47,028 nt of DNA from Rhodospirillales bacterium (lineage in GTDB: Bacteria > Pseudomonadota > Alphaproteobacteria > Rhodospirillales > UBA2165). Positions 23,925 through 34,550 of this stretch are shown piece after piece; the first letter of the stretch is position 1; every line of letters starts with the position of its first letter. The stretch covers positions 22,175 to 69,202 of the forward strand of contig JAPPFK010000128.1 of NCBI GenBank assembly GCA_028823885.1. The letters run 5' to 3'. Position numbers and translations under genes: made by a program. Below the pieces are notes generated by a model that saw only the letters and a list, made by a program, of their open reading frames with translations, ran no database searches and was not told the DNA's origin.

Positions 23925-25367
23925 ATGGAAGTGACGGAAACCACCAACGAAGGCCTCAAGCGGGAGTTCAAAATCGTCGTCCCGGCGGCCGACATCGAAG
24001 CCAAGATGAGCTCCAGGCTGGCGGAGGTAGCTCAAACCGTCAGGATGCCGGGTTTCCGGCCCGGAAAGGTGCCGCCGAAACTGGTCCGCAAGACCTATGG
24101 CAAGGCGATATTGGGTGAGGTGCTGGAACAGACGGTCAACGAATCGACCGAAGCGGCAATGACCGAACGCGGCCTCCGGGCGGCGACCCAGCCGCAGGTC
24201 GACCTGGTGGGCGAGGTCGACGCCATCGAGGAGGGATCTGATCTCGAATACACCGTCGCCTTCGAACAGTTTCCGGAAATCGAGGTCATGGATCTGACCT
24301 CGGTGAAGCTGGAGCGGCTGACGGTCCCGGCCGACGATGCGCGGGTCGACGAAGCTCTCGACCAGCTGGCGCAGAACTTCAAGGAATCGAAGCCCGTAGA
24401 GTCCAAGCGAAAGGCGAAAACCGGCGATATCACGGTGATCGATTTTACCGGGACCATCGACGGCGAGGAGTTTTCCGGCGGTAAGGCCGAGGGCTACAGC
24501 CTCGAGCTCGGCTCCGGCGCTTTCATTCCCGGGTTTGAAGATCAGTTGGTGGGGGCTTCGGTCGGCGATAAGTTGGAAGTCGCCGTGACCTTCCCGGAGG
24601 ACTACGCCGAGGAGTTGGCCGGCAAGGACGCCAAATTCGCGGTCGAAGTGAAGGAACTCCGGGAGCCGTCCCCGGCCGAAATAAACGACGATCTGGCCAA
24701 GCGGCTCGGCGCCGAGAACATTGGCGATCTGAAGGGCAGGCTCAAGGAAAACCAGGAATCCGAAAACAAGAATCTTGCCCGCATGCGGCTCAAGCGCGAC
24801 CTGCTCGACATTCTCGACAAACAGCATGAATTCGAATTGCCCGAAACCATGATAGATGCCGAATTCGAGGGAATATGGAATCAGTTCGAGCATCAGCGCG
24901 AGCACAACCCGGACCAGATCGACGAGGACGACAAGGGCAAATCCGACGACGAACTGAAAGAGGGCTACCGCGACATCGCCGCCCGCCGGGTGCGGCTGGG
25001 TCTGTTGCTGTCGGAAATCGGCCGCCTCAACAATATCGAGGTCACGTCCGAGGAATTGAACCGCGCCATCGCCTCCGAGGCCCAGCAATATCAAGGCGAG
25101 GAGAAAAAGGTGCTGGAGTTCTACAAAAACAATCCCCGGGCGGTGCAGGCCCTGCAGTCGCCGATCATGGAGGAGAAGGTCGTCGATTTCGTTCTCGAAA
25201 TGGCCGACGTGAGTGATCGCGAAGCGACCATGGAGGAGTTGATAGCTTCTCCCGACGACGAGGCCGAGGAGAAGGAAAAAACCGCGGCAGAACCAAAGAA
25301 AAAGCCAAAGAAAAAGACCGCCTCGAAGTCCAAGGCGGCGGCCAAAAAGGACGACGCTGACGGCTGA
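23925..25367 (+). CDS. tig: Trigger factor
   Basis: Trigger factor is the ribosome-bound chaperone and peptidyl-prolyl isomerase that meets nascent chains at the exit tunnel. The 480-residue protein has the ribosome-docking MPGFRPGKVPPKLVRKTYG in the N-terminal domain. The FKBP-like domain (GDITVIDFTGTIDGEEFSGG to ELGSGAFIPGFEDQLVG) and the helical C-terminal chaperone arms follow. The last 30 or so residues are a lysine-rich tail (EPKKKPKKKTASKSKAAAKK) beyond the fold, longer and more basic than in Escherichia coli. clpP and clpX follow, the usual bacterial order, with a separate promoter possible before clpP. Confidence 0.97.
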   Translation: MEVTETTNEGLKREFKIVVPAADIEAKMSSRLAEVAQTVRMPGFRPGKVPPKLVRKTYGKAILGEVLEQTVNESTEAAMTERGLRAATQPQVDLVGEVDAIEEGSDLEYTVAFEQFPEIEVMDLTSVKLERLTVPADDARVDEALDQLAQNFKESKPVESKRKAKTGDITVIDFTGTIDGEEFSGGKAEGYSLELGSGAFIPGFEDQLVGASVGDKLEVAVTFPEDYAEELAGKDAKFAVEVKELREPSPAEINDDLAKRLGAENIGDLKGRLKENQESENKNLARMRLKRDLLDILDKQHEFELPETMIDAEFEGIWNQFEHQREHNPDQIDEDDKGKSDDELKEGYRDIAARRVRLGLLLSEIGRLNNIEVTSEELNRAIASEAQQYQGEEKKVLEFYKNNPRAVQALQSPIMEEKVVDFVLEMADVSDREATMEELIASPDDEAEEKEKTAAEPKKKPKKKTASKSKAAAKKDDADG

Positions 25368-25394
25368 GCCCGATCACGCCCGGACTCTCGGTCA

Positions 25395-25422
25395 TTGCAC
25401 AAACGCCGCGAAGCGTTAGATA
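25395..25422 (+). promoter_or_regulatory. Candidate promoter for clpP
   Basis: TTGCAC (25395-25400), 16 bases, then TAGATA (25417-25422), about 43 bases before the clpP ATG. The boxes match sigma-70 consensus moderately. I see no clear heat-shock-type promoter in this gap. Confidence 0.4.
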
Positions 25423-25464
25423 GATTAAGTATCTGGTAACCCAGGAAGCCTAAGAAAGCCCGCC

Positions 25465-26142
25465 ATGCGTGATCCGATCGAAGACTACAAGAACATGCTC
25501 GTGCCGATGGTCGTCGAGACGACGAACCGGGGCGAACGGGCCTATGACATCTACTCTCGACTGCTCAAGGAACGGATCATCTTTGTGACCGGCGGCATCG
25601 AGGACACCGTTTCGAGCCTTGTGTGTGCTCAATTGCTGTTCCTCGAGGCCGACAACCCGAACAAGGACATCGCCTTCTACATCAACTCGCCGGGGGGCGT
25701 GGTTACGTCGGGTCTGGCCATCTACGACACCATGCAATACATCCGTCCCGACGTCTCGACGGTGGTGATCGGCCAAGCCGCGTCCATGGGCTCGCTATTG
25801 CTGGCGGCGGGCGTTCCCGGCAAGCGATTCGCGCTTCCGAACTCCCGTATCATGGTCCATCAGCCTTCGGGCGGCGTCCAGGGCCAGGCGACGGACATTG
25901 AAATTCAGGCCAAGGAGATACTTGCCCTTCGCGCCCGGCTTAACGATATCTATGCGAGGCACACGGGCCAGAAGCTCGAATTCATCGAGGAAGCGATGGA
26001 TCGGGACAAGTTCCTTACGCCCGAGGAAGCCAAGGAATTCGGCCTGATTGACGAAGTCGTCGAGAACCGGCCCAAGGTCGATGACGACGACGATGAAGGG
26101 AATAGCGGCGCGGACAACGATACCGAGACCGGCGACGGCTAG
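25465..26142 (+). CDS. clpP: ATP-dependent Clp protease proteolytic subunit
   Basis: ClpP forms the barrel-shaped serine protease that degrades proteins fed to it by ClpX or ClpA. The catalytic triad is visible: S107 in [15 protein letters not shown]132 in [10 protein letters not shown] and D181 in DRDKFL. The IGF-loop-facing and handle regions look intact. The protein is 225 residues, about 15-25 longer than usual, because of an acidic tail after [10 protein letters not shown] (residues 206-211 are DDDDDE, then a Gly/Asn/Asp/Thr-rich end). The start ATG follows an AGGAAGCCTAAGAAAG stretch. It lies between tig and clpX on the same strand. Confidence 0.97.
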   Translation: MRDPIEDYKNMLVPMVVETTNRGERAYDIYSRLLKERIIFVTGGIEDTVSSLVCAQLLFLEADNPNKDIAFYINSPGGVVTSGLAIYDTMQYIRPDVSTVVIGQAASMGSLLLAAGVPGKRFALPNSRIMVHQPSGGVQGQATDIEIQAKEILALRARLNDIYARHTGQKLEFIEEAMDRDKFLTPEEAKEFGLIDEVVENRPKVDDDDDEGNSGADNDTETGDG

Positions 26143-26241
26143 GGATTGCCCGGTCGGGCGGCGTCTTTTTGTGATTGTCTCGGTTGAGAACGTCTGCCTA
26201 ACATACGTGCAATTGCGCACGGCTACGGTTTCGGAGAGCCA

Positions 26242-27507
26242 ATGAGTAAGTCCGCCGGCGGCGACTCGAAAAATACGCTTTACTGCTCGTTCTGCGGCAA
26301 AAGCCAGCACGAGGTCCGCAAGCTGATTGCGGGCCCGACCGTATTCATCTGCGATGAATGCGTCGAACTGTGCATGGATATTATCCGCGAGGAGCACAAA
26401 ACCCATGTCGTCAAATCCGGCGATGGTGTCCCGACGCCGAAAGAGATTTGCCGGGTCCTCGATGACTACGTCGTCGGGCAGGGCTACGCCAAGCGGGTCC
26501 TCTCGGTGGCGGTACATAACCACTACAAGCGCCTCAGCCACGGCAGCAAAAACAACGATGTCGAGTTGGCCAAGTCGAATATCCTGCTGATCGGCCCGAC
26601 CGGCTGCGGCAAGACGCTGCTCGCACAGACGCTGGCGCGCATTCTCGACGTGCCGTTCACCATGGCGGACGCCACGACGCTCACCGAGGCGGGCTATGTC
26701 GGCGAAGACGTGGAGAACATCATTCTCAAGCTGCTGCAGGCGGCGGACTACAACGTCGAGCGGGCCCAGCGGGGCATTGTCTATATCGACGAGGTGGACA
26801 AGATTTCCCGCAAGTCCGATAACCCGTCGATCACGCGGGATGTCTCGGGTGAGGGCGTCCAGCAGGCATTGCTGAAGATCATGGAAGGTACCGTGGCCAG
26901 CGTTCCGCCCCAGGGCGGCCGCAAGCATCCCCAGCAGGAGTTCCTGCAGGTCGACACCACGAACATCCTGTTTATTTGCGGCGGCGCGTTCTCGGGCTTG
27001 CAGAAGATTATTTCTTCCCGCGGCGCCGGCTCGGCAATCGGCTTCGGGGCCGATGTTCGCGGCCCCGATGAGCGTCCCACCGGCGACATCCTGAGAGACG
27101 TGGAGCCTGAGGATCTTTTGAAGTTCGGGCTGATTCCGGAATTCGTCGGCCGTCTGCCGGTGATCGCGACCTTGGATGACCTGGACGAAGACGCCTTGGT
27201 CCAAATCCTGGTCGAGCCGAAGAACGCGCTGGTCAAGCAGTACCAGCGCCTGTTCGAGATGGAGGACGTCCGTTTGACGTTCTCCGACAGCGCGCTCGCC
27301 TCGATCGCCGAAAAAGCCGTGGAGCGCAAGACCGGCGCACGCGGGCTGCGGTCGATCATGGAAGATATTCTTCTCGAAACCATGTTTGATCTCCCCGGGC
27401 TGGATGGCGTCGAAGAGGTGGTGATCAACAAGGAAGTTGCTCAGGACAACGTCCGGCCGCTCTATATTTATGCGGACCGCCGCGACGACCTGGACAACAG
27501 TGCGTAA
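26242..27507 (+). CDS. clpX: ATP-dependent Clp protease ATP-binding subunit ClpX
   Basis: ClpX is the AAA+ unfoldase that recognises tagged substrates and threads them into ClpP. The 421-residue protein has the N-terminal zinc-binding domain (CSFCGKSQ and CDECVELC, four cysteines), Walker A GPTGCGKT, the pore loop GYVGEDVEN and Walker [11 protein letters not shown]. Sensor 2 [11 protein letters not shown] is also present. No domain is missing. A 99-base gap separates it from clpP and contains no clear terminator, so the two may be co-transcribed. The start has GGAGA seven bases upstream. Confidence 0.98.
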   Translation: MSKSAGGDSKNTLYCSFCGKSQHEVRKLIAGPTVFICDECVELCMDIIREEHKTHVVKSGDGVPTPKEICRVLDDYVVGQGYAKRVLSVAVHNHYKRLSHGSKNNDVELAKSNILLIGPTGCGKTLLAQTLARILDVPFTMADATTLTEAGYVGEDVENIILKLLQAADYNVERAQRGIVYIDEVDKISRKSDNPSITRDVSGEGVQQALLKIMEGTVASVPPQGGRKHPQQEFLQVDTTNILFICGGAFSGLQKIISSRGAGSAIGFGADVRGPDERPTGDILRDVEPEDLLKFGLIPEFVGRLPVIATLDDLDEDALVQILVEPKNALVKQYQRLFEMEDVRLTFSDSALASIAEKAVERKTGARGLRSIMEDILLETMFDLPGLDGVEEVVINKEVAQDNVRPLYIYADRRDDLDNSA

Positions 27508-27570
27508 ACCCGCGGGACCCTTGAATTGGGGCCCCGTTCGAACAAGTTGAGTTGGTGGATCAAGTACGCG

Positions 27571-27597
27571 GCGCCGGGCCCTGCCGGGGGGCGGCGC
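27571..27597 (+). other. GC-rich hairpin in the lon leader
   Basis: GCGCCG (27571-27576) pairs with CGGCGC (27592-27597), and inner CC/GG pairs extend the stem. It sits between clpX and lon, about 55 bases before the lon start. No T-run follows, so it is not an obvious terminator; it may structure the lon leader. Confidence 0.4.
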
Positions 27598-27651
27598 AAG
27601 TCCAGAAAGACCGGTCCGGCGTAAAGAGGCCGGTATAAAGGAGAGCAAGCT

Positions 27652-30063
27652 TTGGTGACTTCCTCGGGTGAAGTGTTTCCGGTCCTTCCGCTTCGGGACA
27701 TCGTCGTTTTTCCGCACATGATCGTGCCGCTGTTCGTCGGCCGCGAGAAATCGGTGCGGGCCCTCGAAGACGTAATGAAGGACGACAAACAGATTTTGCT
27801 GGTTGCGCAAAAGAATGCCGCCGATGACGATCCGTCGGCCGATGAAATCTATGACGTGGGTACGGTTTCGACCGTGCTGCAGTTGCTCAAGCTGCCCGAC
27901 GGTACGGTGAAAGTGCTGGTCGAGGGCGGACAACGGGCAAGGATCACCGGCTTCGTCGAAAACGAAGAGTTCTTCGAGGCGGCGGCCGAGTTCCTTCCCG
28001 AGGACGAGGGTGACGAAAAAGAGCTCGAAGCGCTTTCCCGTTCGGTGGTCAGCCAGTTCGAGCAATACATCAAGCTGAACAAAAAGATTCCGCCCGAGGC
28101 GCTGGTCTCGGTCAATCAGATCGATGAATTCGGCAAGCTGGTGGACACGGTTGCTTCCCACCTGGCCCTGAAGATTTCCGAAAAACAGGAATTGCTCGAG
28201 GTCGAATCCGTTGCCCAGCGGATGGAGCGGGTGATCTCCTTCATGGAAGGCGAAATCGGGGTTCTCCAGGTCGAAAAGAAAATCCGCTCGCGGGTCAAGC
28301 GCCAGATGGAGAAGACCCAGCGCGAGTATTACCTCAACGAACAACTCAAGGCGATCCAGAAGGAGCTGGGCAATTCCGAAGAGGGCAAGGACGAATCCGC
28401 GGAGCTCGAGGAGAAAATCGAAAAGACCAAGCTCTCCAAGGAAGCGCGCGAGAAGGCGCTGGCCGAACTCAAGAAGCTGCGGTCCATGAGCCCCATGTCC
28501 GCGGAAGCCACCGTGGTCCGGAACTATCTGGACTGGATGCTGTCGATCCCGTGGAAAAAGCGTTCCAGGATCAAGAAGGACATCAAGGCCGCCGAAGAGA
28601 TCCTGGAGGCGGATCACTATGGCCTGGAGAAGGTCAAGGAGCGCATCCTCGAATATCTCGCGGTCCAGCAGCGGACCAAGAAGATCAAGGGGCCGATCCT
28701 GTGCCTTGTCGGACCGCCCGGCGTCGGCAAGACCTCTCTCGGTAAATCCATCGCCAAGGCGACCGGCCGGAATTTCGTCCGCATGTCTTTGGGCGGTGTC
28801 CGGGACGAAGCCGAAATTCGCGGTCACCGGCGGACCTATATCGGGTCGATGCCCGGCAAGGTTCTTCAGGGCATGAAGAAGGCGAAGACCTCAAATCCGC
28901 TATTCCTCCTGGATGAAGTCGACAAGATGGGCGCGGACTGGCGGGGTGATCCGGCGTCTGCGCTGCTCGAGGTTTTGGATCCCGAACAGAACGACACCTT
29001 CCAGGATCACTACCTCGAGGTGGACTACGACCTCTCCGACGTGATGTTCATCACCACGGGCAACACGCTGCGCATCCCGCAACCGTTGCTCGACCGGATG
29101 GAGGTGATCCGCATCGCCGGTTACACGGAGGATGAGAAGGTCGAGATCGCCCGCCGCCATTTGATCGACAAGCAGCTGGAAGCGCATGCGCTCAAGGCCG
29201 AGGAATGGTCCATCTCCGACAGCGCGCTTCGGGACTTGATCCGGTACTATACCCGCGAGGCCGGCGTCCGTAACCTCGAGCGTGAACTGGCCAATCTGAT
29301 CCGGAAGGCGACCAAGGAGATCGTCATGAACGATCTCGATTCGGTTCAGGTCACGCGCCGCAACGTGGAAAAATTTGCCGGCGTTCGCCGTTTCCGGTTC
29401 GGTGAAGTCGAAGACGAGGACAAGGTCGGCGTCACCAACGGTTTGGCCTGGACGGAAGTGGGCGGCGAAATTCTTACGATCGAATCGGTCATGGTGCCGG
29501 GCAAGGGCAAGATGACCATTACCGGCAAGCTCGGCGACGTGATGACCGAGTCGATCCAGGCGGCGCGGTCCTTTGTGCATTCCCGTGCCACCGCATTCGG
29601 TCTCAAGCCGACGGTCTTCGACAAGAAAGACATCCACGTTCACGTGCCCGAAGGCGCAACGCCGAAGGATGGCCCGTCCGCGGGCGTGGCCATGGTGACG
29701 TCCATCGTCTCCGTGCTCACCGGCGTCGACGTCCGGCGTGATGTGGCGATGACGGGCGAGATCACCCTTCGGGGGCGGGTATTGCCGATTGGCGGCCTGA
29801 AGGAGAAGCTCTTGGCGGCGCTTCGCGGGGGAATCAAAACGGTTCTGGTTCCCAAGGAGAACGAGAAGGATCTCGCGGAGATTCCCGAAAATGTCAAAAA
29901 ATCGCTGAAAATCATCCCTGTCGCGACTGTGGACGAGGTGCTGGAGGAGGCGCTTGTGAGCCCTCTGGTTCCCATCGAATGGCAAGAAGACGAGGAAACG
30001 GCCGAAGTTCCGTCCCAGTCGGCGGAAGACGACGAGGATCACGGCGGCCTTGTAAAACACTGA
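27652..30063 (+). CDS. lon: ATP-dependent protease Lon
   Basis: Lon is a cytoplasmic AAA+ serine protease that removes damaged proteins and some regulators; in alphaproteobacteria these include cell-cycle factors. The 803-residue protein has the N-terminal substrate-binding domain ([20 protein letters not shown]), a coiled-coil linker, Walker [10 protein letters not shown] and Walker [13 protein letters not shown]. In the protease domain, Ser is at about 676 ([11 protein letters not shown]) and Lys at about 717 (GGLKEKLLA). The start is either TTG at 27652 or GTG at 27655; AAGGAGAG at 27638-27645 suits both. A strong terminator follows. Confidence 0.97.
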   Translation: MVTSSGEVFPVLPLRDIVVFPHMIVPLFVGREKSVRALEDVMKDDKQILLVAQKNAADDDPSADEIYDVGTVSTVLQLLKLPDGTVKVLVEGGQRARITGFVENEEFFEAAAEFLPEDEGDEKELEALSRSVVSQFEQYIKLNKKIPPEALVSVNQIDEFGKLVDTVASHLALKISEKQELLEVESVAQRMERVISFMEGEIGVLQVEKKIRSRVKRQMEKTQREYYLNEQLKAIQKELGNSEEGKDESAELEEKIEKTKLSKEAREKALAELKKLRSMSPMSAEATVVRNYLDWMLSIPWKKRSRIKKDIKAAEEILEADHYGLEKVKERILEYLAVQQRTKKIKGPILCLVGPPGVGKTSLGKSIAKATGRNFVRMSLGGVRDEAEIRGHRRTYIGSMPGKVLQGMKKAKTSNPLFLLDEVDKMGADWRGDPASALLEVLDPEQNDTFQDHYLEVDYDLSDVMFITTGNTLRIPQPLLDRMEVIRIAGYTEDEKVEIARRHLIDKQLEAHALKAEEWSISDSALRDLIRYYTREAGVRNLERELANLIRKATKEIVMNDLDSVQVTRRNVEKFAGVRRFRFGEVEDEDKVGVTNGLAWTEVGGEILTIESVMVPGKGKMTITGKLGDVMTESIQAARSFVHSRATAFGLKPTVFDKKDIHVHVPEGATPKDGPSAGVAMVTSIVSVLTGVDVRRDVAMTGEITLRGRVLPIGGLKEKLLAALRGGIKTVLVPKENEKDLAEIPENVKKSLKIIPVATVDEVLEEALVSPLVPIEWQEDEETAEVPSQSAEDDEDHGGLVKH

Positions 30064-30081
30064 TTTTTCAATGTCTTAAGG

Positions 30082-30112
30082 GGCGTCGGTCCGGTGCGGG
30101 CCGGCGCCTTTT
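30082..30112 (+). terminator. Rho-independent terminator after lon
   Basis: An 11-bp stem (30082-30092 with 30098-30108, two G-U pairs) with loop GGTGC is followed by TTTT at 30109-30112, about 20 bases after the lon stop. Confidence 0.75.
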
Positions 30113-30317
30113 CCGTGCCCGCGCTTCGGATTTTGCCGACCGGCGGGACTTGGCCCGGAGGGCAGGCCGGACGCGGCGTTGAGCGCCGACAGAAAAATAC
30201 GTTGCCGCCAATTGACGCCGTTGAAAAACCCGTCCTAAACTGCCCGCGCTTTCCATACGGGCGGCGCTCAGGTTCAAATTTTTCATTTTCACTCACTCAG
30301 CAAAGGGGGCCTTCAAG

Positions 30318-30590
30318 GTGAACAAGAACGATCTCGTTTCGGCGGTTGCGACTCAGGCAGGTTTGTCTAAGGCGGATGCAACGAAAGCAGTGGACGGCGT
30401 GTTCAACTCGATCACCGGTGCCCTTAGGGGCGGCGGAGAGGTCCGTGTCGTCGGCTTTGGCACTTTCTCAGTCGCGAACAGGAAGGCGACCACGGGTCGC
30501 AATCCGCGGACCGGCGAGTCCATCCAAATTCCTGCTTCCCGTCAGCCGAAGTTCAAGGCCGGTAAGGGTCTGAAGGACGCCGTCAACTAG
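30318..30590 (+). CDS. hup: HU family DNA-binding protein
   Basis: HU is a small nucleoid-associated protein that bends DNA without strict sequence preference. The 90-residue protein is almost entirely the family domain: MNKNDLVSAVATQAGLSKAD, the GEVRVVGFGTFSVANRKA core and the arm-tip GRNPRTGESIQIPASR. The start is a GTG at 30318 with GGGGGCC 5-10 bases upstream. It is a single-gene transcript: terminators lie on both sides. The position directly after lon is conserved in proteobacteria. Confidence 0.97.
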   Translation: MNKNDLVSAVATQAGLSKADATKAVDGVFNSITGALRGGGEVRVVGFGTFSVANRKATTGRNPRTGESIQIPASRQPKFKAGKGLKDAVN

Positions 30591-30614
30591 TCCAACCAGA
30601 CCGGAAGATTTTCG

Positions 30615-30652
30615 AATGCCGGTTGCGGTCTCGCAACCGGCATTTGCTTTTC
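30615..30652 (+). terminator. Rho-independent terminator after HU
   Basis: AATGCCGGTTGC (30615-30626) pairs perfectly over 12 bp with 30633-30644 around GGTCTC, followed by the T-containing TGCTTTTC. It lies 25 bases after the HU stop. Confidence 0.85.
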
Positions 30653-30744
30653 CTGGTCAATATTCAGCGTTTCCAGGCGGCCGGGTGTTTCCCGCCCATA
30701 TCTTCGATTGTATTTGAAGGGGGCCCGGCATAGGTTGCCGTCGA

Positions 30745-30820
30745 GGGCGGTTAGCTCAGCTGGGAGAGCACCTCGTTTACACCGAGGGGGTCGGCGGTTC
30801 GATCCCGTCACCGCCCACCA
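30745..30820 (+). tRNA. tRNA-Val (anticodon UAC)
   Basis: This is a 76-base tRNA with encoded CCA. The acceptor stem is GGGCGGT with ACCGCCC, and the D arm is GCTCAGCTGGGAGAGC. The anticodon stem CCTCG/CGAGG holds TTTACAC (anticodon TAC), and the T-loop is TTCGATC. Confidence 0.97.
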
Positions 30821-30905
30821 TTTTCGGTTCGCCGTACCCTGTTTCCGCTCCATATGCTGCTTGAAATCAGCGGCCGAAAATCAAATCCGAAACCTGGGAG
30901 AGTAT

Positions 30906-30921
30906 CGGGGCGCAAGCCCCG
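30906..30921 (+). other. GCAA-loop hairpin between tRNA-Val and tRNA-Asp
   Basis: CGGGGC and GCCCCG form a perfect 6-bp stem closed by the stable tetraloop GCAA, 86 bases after tRNA-Val. It has no T-run. It may be a processing or transcription-end signal for the upstream tRNA. Confidence 0.35.
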
Positions 30922-30952
30922 GAATCCCTTGGTTTGTGCCCGGGAAGATCGC

Positions 30953-30981
30953 TTGACACCTGTCAGGCCGTGGATTACCAA
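30953..30981 (+). promoter_or_regulatory. Sigma-70-type promoter for tRNA-Asp
   Basis: TTGACA (30953-30958), a 17-base spacer and TACCAA (30976-30981), 25 bases before the tRNA. The -35 box is perfect and the -10 is weak. Confidence 0.5.
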
Positions 30982-31006
30982 AGCCCTCGCGGGTGACCCT
31001 TTGTTT

Positions 31007-31083
<77 letters not shown>

Positions 31084-31182
31084 CTTCCGGTCCGTGATCG
31101 GCTCAATATTCGGCTCTGGTCATGACCGTGAACGGCGCGGAGTAGGCCAGAGCGGTGATGGGAATACAGTGAAGGCCGTGCG

Positions 31183-31548
31183 ATGAACGAATTGCTCCTC
31201 CAGTATCTTCCTATCCTCATTTTCCTCGGTATCGCGGGCGGTCTGGCGGCGGTCATCATCATCGCCTCGCTGATCATCGCGCCCCAGCGGCCGGATCCCG
31301 AAAAGCTCTCGGCCTACGAATGCGGTTTCGAGGCTTTCGAAGATGCGCGGACCAAATTCGATGTCCGATTCTATCTGGTCGCCATTCTGTTCATTATCTT
31401 CGACCTCGAGGTCGCATTCCTGTTCCCGTGGGCGGTATCGTTGGGCGATATCGGCGTTTTCGGTTTTTGGTCGATGGTCGTGTTCCTGGGAATTTTGACC
31501 GTCGGATTTGTCTATGAATGGAGAAAGGGAGCCCTCGAATGGGAGTAG
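31183..31548 (+). CDS. nuoA: NADH-quinone oxidoreductase subunit A
   Basis: NuoA is a small membrane subunit of complex I at the joint between the peripheral and membrane arms. The 121-residue protein has three membrane helices ([40 protein letters not shown] and [16 protein letters not shown]). The conserved [16 protein letters not shown] loop lies between the first two and shapes the quinone site. It opens the operon. Its last four codons overlap the start of nuoB by ten bases. Confidence 0.97.
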   Translation: MNELLLQYLPILIFLGIAGGLAAVIIIASLIIAPQRPDPEKLSAYECGFEAFEDARTKFDVRFYLVAILFIIFDLEVAFLFPWAVSLGDIGVFGFWSMVVFLGILTVGFVYEWRKGALEWE

Positions 31549-32078
31549 ACACGACCCCACCTCCAATTCAGCCCGGCGCACAGCAGGATGCGATTCTGCG
31601 TAATGTGACGGAGTCCCTGGTCGACAAGGGATTCGTGGTCGCCAACCTGGACAAGCTGGTCAACTGGGCGCGCACCGGCTCGCTGTGGCCGATGACCTTC
31701 GGGCTCGCCTGCTGCGCCGTCGAGATGATGCACGCCTATGTCAGCCGGTATGATCTCGACCGGTTCGGCGTGGTGCCGCGTCCGAGTCCCCGGCAATCCG
31801 ACGTGATCATCGTCGCCGGGACGCTGACCAACAAGATGGCGCCCGCGTTCCGCAAGGTATACGACCAGATGGCCGAACCCCGTTACGTGATCTCCATGGG
31901 TTCCTGCGCCAATGGCGGCGGCTATTATCACTATTCCTATTCGGTGGTGCGCGGTTGCGACCGGGTCGTGCCGGTGGATGTTTACGTCCCCGGCTGTCCG
32001 CCCACGGCCGAGGCCCTGGTCTACGGTATTCTTCAACTCCAAAGAAAGATTCGCCGAACCGGCACGCTGATGCGCTAG
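31539..32078 (+). CDS. nuoB: NADH-quinone oxidoreductase subunit B
   Basis: NuoB carries iron-sulfur cluster N2, the last cluster before quinone. The four ligands are C58 and C59 ([11 protein letters not shown]), C123 ([16 protein letters not shown]) and C153 ([11 protein letters not shown]). I choose the ATG at 31539 (179 residues), since AAGGGAG lies seven or eight bases upstream. The frame also has an ATG at 31518 inside nuoA without such a site. Confidence 0.97.
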   Translation: MGVDTTPPPIQPGAQQDAILRNVTESLVDKGFVVANLDKLVNWARTGSLWPMTFGLACCAVEMMHAYVSRYDLDRFGVVPRPSPRQSDVIIVAGTLTNKMAPAFRKVYDQMAEPRYVISMGSCANGGGYYHYSYSVVRGCDRVVPVDVYVPGCPPTAEALVYGILQLQRKIRRTGTLMR

Positions 32079-32110
32079 CCGGACGGATCACAACAAGAGT
32101 TCAAGCTCGC

Positions 32111-32752
32111 ATGGCGGATCCCCAGCCCGTTCAAGACATCGGCGAATATGTTTCCGGCGCCCTGGAGGGCGCCATCGCGTCCAGCGAGGTTGCGGGCGGC
32201 GAACTCACCGTCCACGCGAACCGCGATGATATCGTCCGGGTGCTTACCTTCCTGAGGGATGACGTTCTCTGTCAGTTCAAGATATTGCTGGACGTCTGCG
32301 GGGTCGATTATCCCGAGCGGAACGAGCGGTTTGACGTCGTCTATCATTTGTTGAGCCTGACCCAGAACGCACGCATTCGGGTCAAGGTGACCACGGACGA
32401 AGACACCCCGGTACCGTCCGTAACGTCGGTCTTCAATGCCGCCAACTGGTGGGAGCGGGAAGCGTGGGATCTTTACGGCATCTTCTTTGCCGAGCATCCC
32501 GACTTGCGCCGCATCTTGACCGACTATGGTTTCGAGGGGCACCCGCTCCGCAAGGACTTCCCGCTCACTGGCTACGTCGAGGTCCGTTACGACGACGCGC
32601 AAAAGCGGGTGGTCTACGAACCGGTCAACTTGACCCAGGAGTTCCGCAACTTCGATTTCCTGAGCCCCTGGGAAGGTATTCAGCAGCAACTGCCCGGTGA
32701 CGAGAAAGCGACCGTCGACGACGAGACGGAAGGGGCGGGCGGGGAAGGCTGA
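32111..32752 (+). CDS. nuoC: NADH-quinone oxidoreductase subunit C
   Basis: NuoC is the 30-kDa peripheral-arm subunit that packs against NuoD. The 213-residue protein has the family signature [14 protein letters not shown]-type stretch ([20 protein letters not shown]), then [20 protein letters not shown]. The start at 32111 is the ATG 32 bases after the nuoB stop; the frame is open further upstream but antisense-like. An acidic tail ([16 protein letters not shown]) ends the protein. NuoC and NuoD are separate here, not fused as in Escherichia coli. Confidence 0.95.
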   Translation: MADPQPVQDIGEYVSGALEGAIASSEVAGGELTVHANRDDIVRVLTFLRDDVLCQFKILLDVCGVDYPERNERFDVVYHLLSLTQNARIRVKVTTDEDTPVPSVTSVFNAANWWEREAWDLYGIFFAEHPDLRRILTDYGFEGHPLRKDFPLTGYVEVRYDDAQKRVVYEPVNLTQEFRNFDFLSPWEGIQQQLPGDEKATVDDETEGAGGEG

Positions 32753-33930
32753 TGCCGGATACGAATATCAAGAACCTCACCATGAATTTCGGGCCGCAGC
32801 ATCCCGCGGCCCACGGCGTGCTGCGGCTGGTTCTCGAGATGGACGGCGAGATCATCGACCGTGCCGACCCCCACATCGGTCTCCTCCATCGGGGGACGGA
32901 GAAGCTGATCGAGTACAAGAGCTATCTTCAAGCGGTGCCGTACTTCGACCGTCTCGACTACGTCGCGCCCCAGAACCAGGAGCATGCCTTTGCGCTCGCC
33001 GTGGAGAGGCTGGCCGGTATCGAGGTCCCGCCGCGGGGACAATATGTTCGGGTGCTCTATGCCGAGATCGGCCGCATCCTCAACCACATCCTCAACATTA
33101 CCGCTTACGCGATGGATGTGGGCGCGATGACGCCCATGCTGTGGGCGTTCGAGGAACGGGAAAAGCTGATGGAGTACTGCGAGCGCGCGAGCGGCGCGCG
33201 GCTCCATATGGCCTATTTCCGCCCCGGCGGCGTTGCGGCCGACATTCCGGACAGTCTGGTGGACGACATTGCCGCCTGGTGCGAATCCTACCCGGCGATG
33301 ATCGACGACCTGGAATCGCTGCTGACGGAAAACCGGATTTTCAAGCAGCGGACGGTCGACATCGGCGTGATGACGGCGGAGCAATGTTTCGACTGGGGCT
33401 TCACCGGACCCAATCTCCGGGCGTCGGGCGTGCCGTGGGATCTCCGCCGGGCGCAACCTTATGACGTTTACGACGAGCTGGATTTTGAAATTCCCGTCGG
33501 CAAGCACGGTGACTGCTATGACCGGTATCTGGTCCGCATGTACGAGATGCGGGAATCGGTCAAGATCATGAAGCAATGCATCGCGCAGATGCCGGCGGGG
33601 CCGGTAAAGGCGGCCGACGGCAAATTCGCTCCGCCGGCCCGCGACGAAATGAAGCGCTCCATGGAGGCGCTGATCCATCATTTCAAGCTCTACACCGAGG
33701 GCTACCGCGTGCCGGAAGGCGAAACATACGCGGCGGTCGAAGCCCCGAAGGGCGAGTTTGCGGTCTATCTGGTTTCGGACGGCACCAACCGCCCCTACCG
33801 ATGCAAGATCAGGGCGCCGGGATTTGCCCACCTTCAGGCCGTGGACGTGATGAGCAAGGGACACATGCTGGCCGATGTGGTGGCGAATATAGGGTCGCTG
33901 GATATCGTATTCGGGGAGATCGACCGATGA
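32752..33930 (+). CDS. nuoD: NADH-quinone oxidoreductase subunit D
   Basis: NuoD is the 49-kDa subunit that forms the quinone-binding cavity with NuoB and NuoH, and is related to NiFe-hydrogenase large subunits. The 392-residue protein has [19 protein letters not shown] (His of the quinone site), [34 protein letters not shown] and [20 protein letters not shown]. The ATG at 32752 shares one base with the nuoC stop. The hydrogenase metal cysteines are absent, as normal. Confidence 0.97.
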   Translation: MPDTNIKNLTMNFGPQHPAAHGVLRLVLEMDGEIIDRADPHIGLLHRGTEKLIEYKSYLQAVPYFDRLDYVAPQNQEHAFALAVERLAGIEVPPRGQYVRVLYAEIGRILNHILNITAYAMDVGAMTPMLWAFEEREKLMEYCERASGARLHMAYFRPGGVAADIPDSLVDDIAAWCESYPAMIDDLESLLTENRIFKQRTVDIGVMTAEQCFDWGFTGPNLRASGVPWDLRRAQPYDVYDELDFEIPVGKHGDCYDRYLVRMYEMRESVKIMKQCIAQMPAGPVKAADGKFAPPARDEMKRSMEALIHHFKLYTEGYRVPEGETYAAVEAPKGEFAVYLVSDGTNRPYRCKIRAPGFAHLQAVDVMSKGHMLADVVANIGSLDIVFGEIDR

Positions 33931-34550
33931 GCGCGCCGCGCGGCACCCCGCCCGACATTCCTCAACCCGAGAGCTTCTCGTTCGATCCCGAGGTGCTGGA
34001 GGCTGCCGAGGCCATCATCGCCAAGTATCCCGAAGGGCGTCAGGCGAGCGCGGTCCTGCCGCTACTGGACCTTGCGCAGCGCCAGCATGACGGTTGGCTG
34101 CCCCGGGCGGCGATGAATTATGTCGCCGGGATGCTCGATATGGCCCCCATCCGGGTCTACGAGGTGGCGACGTTCTACACCATGTACAACTTGTCGCCGG
34201 TCGGCGAGAACCACGTACAGGTTTGCACCAACCTGCCGTGCTGGCTCCGGGGATCGAGCAGGGTCGCCGAGGCCTGCGAGCGGGTACTGGGGATCGGCAT
34301 GGGCGAGACCACCGAAGACGGCAAATTCACGCTGAGCGAGGTCGAGTGCCTGGGCGCCTGCGTCAATGCGCCCATGGTTCAGATCAACGACGACTATTAC
34401 GAAGACCTCGACGCGTCCAGCACCGAAACCATTCTGACCGAGTTGAAATCGGGCGAGACGCCCAAGACCGGTTCACGGATCGGGCGCCGCAGTTGCGAGC
34501 CGATCGGAGGATTGACGTCTCTCACCGGAGACGGGGAGGCCGGCGACTGA
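33927..34550 (+). CDS. nuoE: NADH-quinone oxidoreductase subunit E
   Basis: NuoE is the 24-kDa subunit of the NADH-dehydrogenase module and binds [2Fe-2S] cluster N1a with a thioredoxin-like fold. The ligands are in [11 protein letters not shown] and [10 protein letters not shown]. The start at 33927 overlaps the nuoD stop by four bases and gives 207 residues. A 40-residue C-terminal extension ([20 protein letters not shown] and beyond) lies past the usual end and is common in alphaproteobacterial and mitochondrial homologues. An upstream open extension of 117 codons is a shadow of nuoD. Confidence 0.95.
   Translation: MSAPRGTPPDIPQPESFSFDPEVLEAAEAIIAKYPEGRQASAVLPLLDLAQRQHDGWLPRAAMNYVAGMLDMAPIRVYEVATFYTMYNLSPVGENHVQVCTNLPCWLRGSSRVAEACERVLGIGMGETTEDGKFTLSEVECLGACVNAPMVQINDDYYEDLDASSTETILTELKSGETPKTGSRIGRRSCEPIGGLTSLTGDGEAGD

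Noticed and set aside
25795-28827. A 1010-codon open frame on the minus strand across clpP, clpX and lon
   Set aside because: It lies wholly antisense to three well-identified genes, has no recognisable domain and reflects GC-rich codon bias.
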